Below are positions 60,916-64,000 of a stretch of DNA of 64,000 nt, piece after piece; within the stretch, counting starts at the first letter, position 1; each line of letters opens with the position of its first letter. This DNA is from Halobacteriales archaeon QS_6_64_34. GTDB taxonomy: Archaea > Halobacteriota > Halobacteria > Halobacteriales > Haloarculaceae. A program made the position numbers and the translations under genes. Below the pieces are notes generated by a model. It did not search any database, was not told where the DNA came from, and saw only the letters and a program-made list of their open reading frames with translations. The DNA is taken from contig PXRT01000004.1 of NCBI GenBank assembly GCA_003020925.1, positions 56,917 through 120,916 on the forward strand, read 5' to 3'.

Positions 60916-61000
60916 TAGTGTAGCGGCGGCTGGCGATATGCGGGCGCTGACATCCGGTCCCGGGTGGCGGCCCGCTGGTCGGCTGTCTGTTCCCCCACGC

Positions 61001-61465
61001 TCAGACGAGTCGCGGCAGTCTTGGCGGCTCGTCGGGGTCCCCGCTCCCGTCCCCGTCCGCCGTCGTGACTGGCATCTCCTGCCAGCTGAACAGCCCGAGC
61101 CGAAACAGCCGGTAGCTGTACGGCGTCCCGTGTGGCGCGAACACGACGAGTGCCAGCGAATCAGTGATGTTCCGCCGGTCGACACCCGTCAGCCCGGACA
61201 GCGTCGACGGGGACGTATGCGAGTGATAGAACACCCGTGGAGTCGGTGGCACCCGGTCGGAGGTCGTCGCGACGAACCGCCGCCGTGGCTCCGTGGCAAC
61301 GTTATCCAGCGGGACGTGGTCGGTGGCATACAGCCGGTCGCCCCGCCGCGTACACGCGAGATACCCGCCGGCCTCGTGGGGGTGACTCGCCGCGATGGTG
61401 GCCCCAATCGAGTCCCGCAGCTCACCGGGGATACTGAGCGAATCGAGCCGACGGGGAAACGACAC
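61001..61465 (-). CDS. JAMM/MPN-domain metalloprotease-like protein
   Basis: A 154-residue protein. Glu31 (HEAGGYLAC), His81-x-His83 (YHSHTSP) and Asp96 (GLTGVDRRN) match the order of the JAMM zinc site, with the distance from the second His to the Asp two residues longer than the standard motif and Thr in place of the usual Ser. Archaeal JAMM proteins remove SAMP-type ubiquitin-like modifiers or act in cofactor assembly. It lies between the symporter and the nickel transporter, convergent with the former; a link with urease is unproven. Confidence 0.65.
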   Translation of the reverse strand: MSFPRRLDSLSIPGELRDSIGATIAASHPHEAGGYLACTRRGDRLYATDHVPLDNVATEPRRRFVATTSDRVPPTPRVFYHSHTSPSTLSGLTGVDRRNITDSLALVVFAPHGTPYSYRLFRLGLFSWQEMPVTTADGDGSGDPDEPPRLPRLV

Positions 61466-61531
61466 GGTGTCAGATGTACGCGACGCGGATATAGAACGGT
61501 TTCGGCCGGAAATCGTCCCGGTGACGGCGCC

Positions 61532-62248
61532 CTACAGCAAGACCCCGGCAGTCTCGACCAGCAGCGAGACTGCCAGGCCGACGATTGCCGTCCCGGCGAC
61601 AGTTTTGACGATGCCATACGTGCGCCCGCTGCGCTGCTGTGAGAGCCCGAACAGCGCGCCTGCGCCGGCGCCAAGCAGGCTCATCGTGACGGTAATTGTC
61701 AGCCCGTAGGCCGCCACGGCCATGGCGATGACAGCCACCCCGTAGTCGGGCAGCAGCGTCGAGGAGAAGAGAATCATCGACACCGGCGGCGAGAGAGTAA
61801 ACAGCGCGCCGACAAGCCCGGTTTTGAGGTACGACACTGTGTCGTGGCCGTGGTCGTGGCTATCGAACCCCGGCAGTGGCAGATGGACGTGGAGGTGACT
61901 GTGTGTCTCCTCGCCGTGGTCGTGTTCGTCCACGCGGATAATCCGCCGGAGCCCGCTGACAGCCATCGTAGCGCCGAACACGCTCAGGAGGATACCGACA
62001 CCCAGCGTGCCGACGGCTTCCATAATCGGCGGAAACTCGGTCTGGCCGAGTACCAGGTAGGCGATTACGAGCCACGCGGCCACGAGCGCGATATGCCCGA
62101 CGCTGAAGCAAGCACCGACCAGCGCGGAGAGCCGGGAGTCCCCGTACTCGCTGGTCAGCGACGAGATGCCTGCGACGTGGTCCGGTTCGAGGGCGTGGGT
62201 CACCCCGAGCAAGCCCGCTGTCGCCAGCGCGCCAGCGACGGTACTCAT
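61532..62248 (-). CDS. nickel/cobalt transporter, HupE/UreH-like
   Basis: A 238-residue protein with six to seven helices. The first helix carries HALEPDHVAGISS (His18, Asp23, His24), equivalent to the H-x4-D-H nickel-binding signature of NiCoT/UreH permeases. A His-rich loop at residues about 105-135 (DEHDHGEETHSHLHVHLP, then DSHDHGHD) would bind or buffer metal. It is divergent from ureB with 239 bases between. Supplying nickel to urease is the natural role; some ureohydrolases also use nickel. Confidence 0.82.
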   Translation of the reverse strand: MSTVAGALATAGLLGVTHALEPDHVAGISSLTSEYGDSRLSALVGACFSVGHIALVAAWLVIAYLVLGQTEFPPIMEAVGTLGVGILLSVFGATMAVSGLRRIIRVDEHDHGEETHSHLHVHLPLPGFDSHDHGHDTVSYLKTGLVGALFTLSPPVSMILFSSTLLPDYGVAVIAMAVAAYGLTITVTMSLLGAGAGALFGLSQQRSGRTYGIVKTVAGTAIVGLAVSLLVETAGVLL

Positions 62249-62384
62249 CAGTGTTTGACCCCACAGAGCCGGGGGAGATGGGTCACAGACTCGGTTCTCC
62301 GCTGGTTCGGAGAGACGGTCACTCGTTGCATCGCCGGTAAGTAGACGAACACACGAAAAACAACTATCTAACTGTGCAAATATT

Positions 62385-62431
62385 GTCTCTCCCCGCCTAC
62401 TTTAAGTTAGTCCTCTCTGATATGGAGAGAC
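62385..62431. promoter_or_regulatory. inverted repeat around the urease promoter
   Basis: GTCTCTCC (62385-62392) and GGAGAGAC (62424-62431), perfect 8-base arms 31 bases apart, with a TATA-like ACTTTAAG in between. Either a regulator binds both arms around the promoter, or this is a coincidence involving the Shine-Dalgarno contained in the right arm. Confidence 0.4.
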
Positions 62432-62434
62432 GAT

Positions 62435-62491
62435 ATGCGGACATACATAACAATCAATAAACAATCGCGGAGCGAAGGGAGCCCGCGATGA
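62435..62491 (+). CDS. 18-codon leader ORF coupled to ureB
   Basis: ATG at 62435 encodes [18 protein letters not shown] and stops at TGA 62489, which overlaps the ureB ATG (ATGA). A Shine-Dalgarno GGAG lies seven bases before its ATG (62424-62427), the same GATATGGAGAGAC string that precedes ppc. It would be translated first on the urease message. Whether the peptide matters, or only its translation, is unknown. Confidence 0.5.
   Translation: MRTYITINKQSRSEGSPR
62465..62488 (+). promoter_or_regulatory. hairpin covering the ureB ribosome-binding site
   Basis: TCGCGG (62465-62470) can pair with CCGCGA (62483-62488). The loop contains GGGAG, the ureB Shine-Dalgarno, and the last paired base is the A of the ATG. 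Ribosomes reading the leader ORF would melt it, a plausible coupling device. Confidence 0.4.
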
Positions 62492-62877
62492 GTGATACGT
62501 TCGTGCCCGGTGAGGTAATCACCGGCGACGGGACAGTCACGCTCAACAAGGGTCGGGAGACCACCGAAGTCGTCGTCGGCAACACCGGGGACCGACCGGT
62601 CCAAGTCGGCTCGCATTTCCACTTTTTCGAGGCCAACGCCGCCCTGGAGTTCGACCGCGAGGCGGCGTTCGGGATGCGGCTGAACATCCCTGCCGGGACA
62701 GCAATCCGGTTCGAGCCCGGCGACGAGCAGACCGTCGAACTCGTCGATATCGGTGGCAAGCGCGTCGCCCACGGGATGAACAGGATGGTCAACGGCAGTG
62801 TCGACGCCGACCCGGCGGAGGCACTCGAACGGCTGCGCGCGGCCGGCTTCGGCGATACCGGGGGTGATTCGGAGTAA
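62488..62877 (+). CDS. ureB: urease subunit beta
   Basis: A 129-residue structural subunit of urease. [20 protein letters not shown] at the N terminus, then the conserved [19 protein letters not shown] and [20 protein letters not shown], and the end [12 protein letters not shown]. Length is normal. It starts at the stop of an 18-codon leader frame and overlaps ureC by one base (TAATG). Haloarculas usually carry ureB-ureC-ureA and accessory genes in one cluster; the rest is beyond the right edge. Confidence 0.93.
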   Translation: MSDTFVPGEVITGDGTVTLNKGRETTEVVVGNTGDRPVQVGSHFHFFEANAALEFDREAAFGMRLNIPAGTAIRFEPGDEQTVELVDIGGKRVAHGMNRMVNGSVDADPAEALERLRAAGFGDTGGDSE

Positions 62878-64000
62878 TGACCCGCGATATGGACCGCGAC
62901 GCCTACGCCTCGCTGTACGGCCCGACCGAGGGTGATAAGGTCCGACTCGGCGATACCGAACTATTCGCCGAGGTCGAGGAGGACCTCCGGACCGCCGGCG
63001 ACGAGGCCGTCTTCGGCGGCGGCAAGACGCTGCGGGACGGCCTCGGACAGGCCCCCGGCGTCACGCAGGAGGAGGGCGCGATGGACTGGGTGCTGACGAA
63101 CGCGACCATCATCGACCCCATTCTCGGAATCGTCGCGGCGGACATCGGCATCCGCAACGGCGAAATCGCCGGCATCGGGAAGGCCGGCAACCCGGACACG
63201 ATGGACGGCGTCGACCTCATCGTCGGCGCGTCGACGGACGTCTACCCCTGCGAGGGCAAAATAGCCACAGCAGGCGCCCTCGACATCCACGTCCACTGGA
63301 ACTCCGCACAGCTCCACGAGCACGCGTTGTCGGGCGGTATCACGACGATGCTGGGCGGCGGCTACGGCGGCGGGGCGACGACCTGTACGACCGGCCCGGC
63401 AAACGTCAAGCGACATCTCCAGGCCGCCGAAGAGTGGCCGGTCAACGTCGGCTTCTACGGCAAGGGCAACGCCTCGGACCCGGAGCCCCTGCGCGAGTCG
63501 ATTCACGCCGGCGCCTGCACGCTCAAGCTCCACGAGGACTGGGGCTCGATGCCCGACGCTATCGACACCGCGCTGGACGTCGCCGAGGACGAGGACATCC
63601 AGGTGTGTATGCACACCGACACGCTCAACGAGGCCGGCTTCGTCGAGAACACCTTCGACGCCGTGGACGGGCGCACGATGCACCTGTTCCACATCGAGGG
63701 CGCCGGCGGGGGCCACGCGCCGGACATCATGGAGATGGTCGGCCAGCCAAACATGTTGCCCTCCTCGACGAACCCCTCGATGCCCTACACCGACAACACG
63801 TTCGACGAGCACCTGGACATGGTGATGGTCTGTCATCACCTGAACCCGGACGTGCCAGAGGACGTGGCCTTCGCCGAGTCCCGCGTCCGTGCGGAGACCA
63901 TCGCTGCGGAGGACGTGCTCCACGACATGGGCGCCATCTCGATGATGACGACGGACTCCCAGGCGGGGCGCCGACAATCACCGCATCAAACGCTACATCT
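62877..64000 (+). pseudogene. ureC: urease subunit alpha, frameshifted near 63963, runs off window
   Basis: The catalytic subunit. Nickel ligands and active-site residues are visible: [10 protein letters not shown] (two His), [12 protein letters not shown] (carbamylated Lys), [12 protein letters not shown] and [15 protein letters not shown] (His residues), and SMMTTDSQA (Asp). After DSQA the family continues with about 34 residues (MGR...W..K...RG) before DNHRIKRYI. Here DNHRIKRYI (63973 onwards) follows after only 10 bases, in another frame, so roughly 92 bases are missing. The gene as written is truncated after about 361 native residues. Real mutation or assembly fault cannot be told apart here, and the 3' end is outside the window. 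Confidence 0.85.

Noticed and set aside
1..64000. CRISPR arrays, rRNA and tRNA genes
   Set aside because: Reading both strands I saw no regularly spaced repeats and no tRNA or rRNA sequence. A covariance-model search could still find a tRNA that I missed.

Overview
The window looks like a chromosomal segment of a halophilic archaeon (class Halobacteria), most probably a Haloarcula-like member of the Haloarculaceae. The DNA is GC-rich and the proteins are very acidic. There are twin-arginine lipoprotein signals, archaeal TATA boxes about 26 nt upstream of leaderless starts, and regulator types typical of the group (GfcR, TrmB, HTH-10/Bat, tandem DUF7344). Gene identities rest on motifs and remembered families; no search was run.

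Layout: 0-2.8 kb, an operon of a short-chain reductase, a PccB-type carboxyltransferase and PccX. 3.0-8.1 kb, a glycosyltransferase-like RGP gene and an Fe(III)-type ABC importer, each behind a DtxR/IdeR-type TTTAGG-N4-CCTAAA palindrome. 8.1-18 kb, a GT-C membrane glycosyltransferase, a gluconate-dehydrogenase-3-like protein, a GT2 glycosyltransferase with its own iron-box-like site, a TrmB regulator, a DUF7344 regulator and a 1321-residue PAS/GAF/HTH-10 sensor. 18-31 kb, a sugar locus: glucose dehydrogenase, oxidoreductase, complete sugar ABC importer, TrmB regulator, GfcR and two tandem GH13 alpha-glucosidases. 31-38 kb, a degenerate M24 protein, a MITE-like element, a Gfo/Idh oxidoreductase with a TIM-barrel isomerase, gluconate dehydratase, and an acyl-CoA ligase with a hydrolase. 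38.6-42.2 kb, PEP carboxylase, a UspA protein and a lipoprotein. 42.3-44.0 kb, an IS200/IS605 element with a disrupted tnpA and an intact-length tnpB. 44-51.5 kb, the glycerol locus glpCBA divergent from a broken glpK and a membrane protein. 51.5-56.6 kb, an Orc1/Cdc6-like protein, ROK kinase, pyruvate kinase and KDG kinase. 56.6-64 kb, a ureohydrolase, AbrB/PhoU protein, sodium:solute symporter, JAMM protein, nickel transporter and urease (ureB, ureC).

Functionally, most of the window is carbon catabolism. Imported or released glucose can be oxidised by Gdh, dehydrated by the gluconate dehydratase, phosphorylated by KdgK and finished by Pyk: most of the semi-phosphorylative Entner-Doudoroff route. 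Ppc supplies oxaloacetate and Glp feeds glycerol in. The right end looks like a module turning guanidino compounds or urea into ammonia.

Main points to check: (1) a repeated operator-like motif, TAACAA-N7-TGTA, at four places in the sugar locus; (2) iron-box-like sites in front of glycosyltransferases; (3) a 49-nt double-hairpin insertion that breaks tnpA; (4) a MITE-like element with 8-bp flanking repeats and a second partial copy 32 kb away; (5) an 18-codon leader ORF with a Shine-Dalgarno, coupled to ureB; (6) three frameshifting internal deletions (two in glpK, one in ureC), which are either real gene decay or assembly faults.
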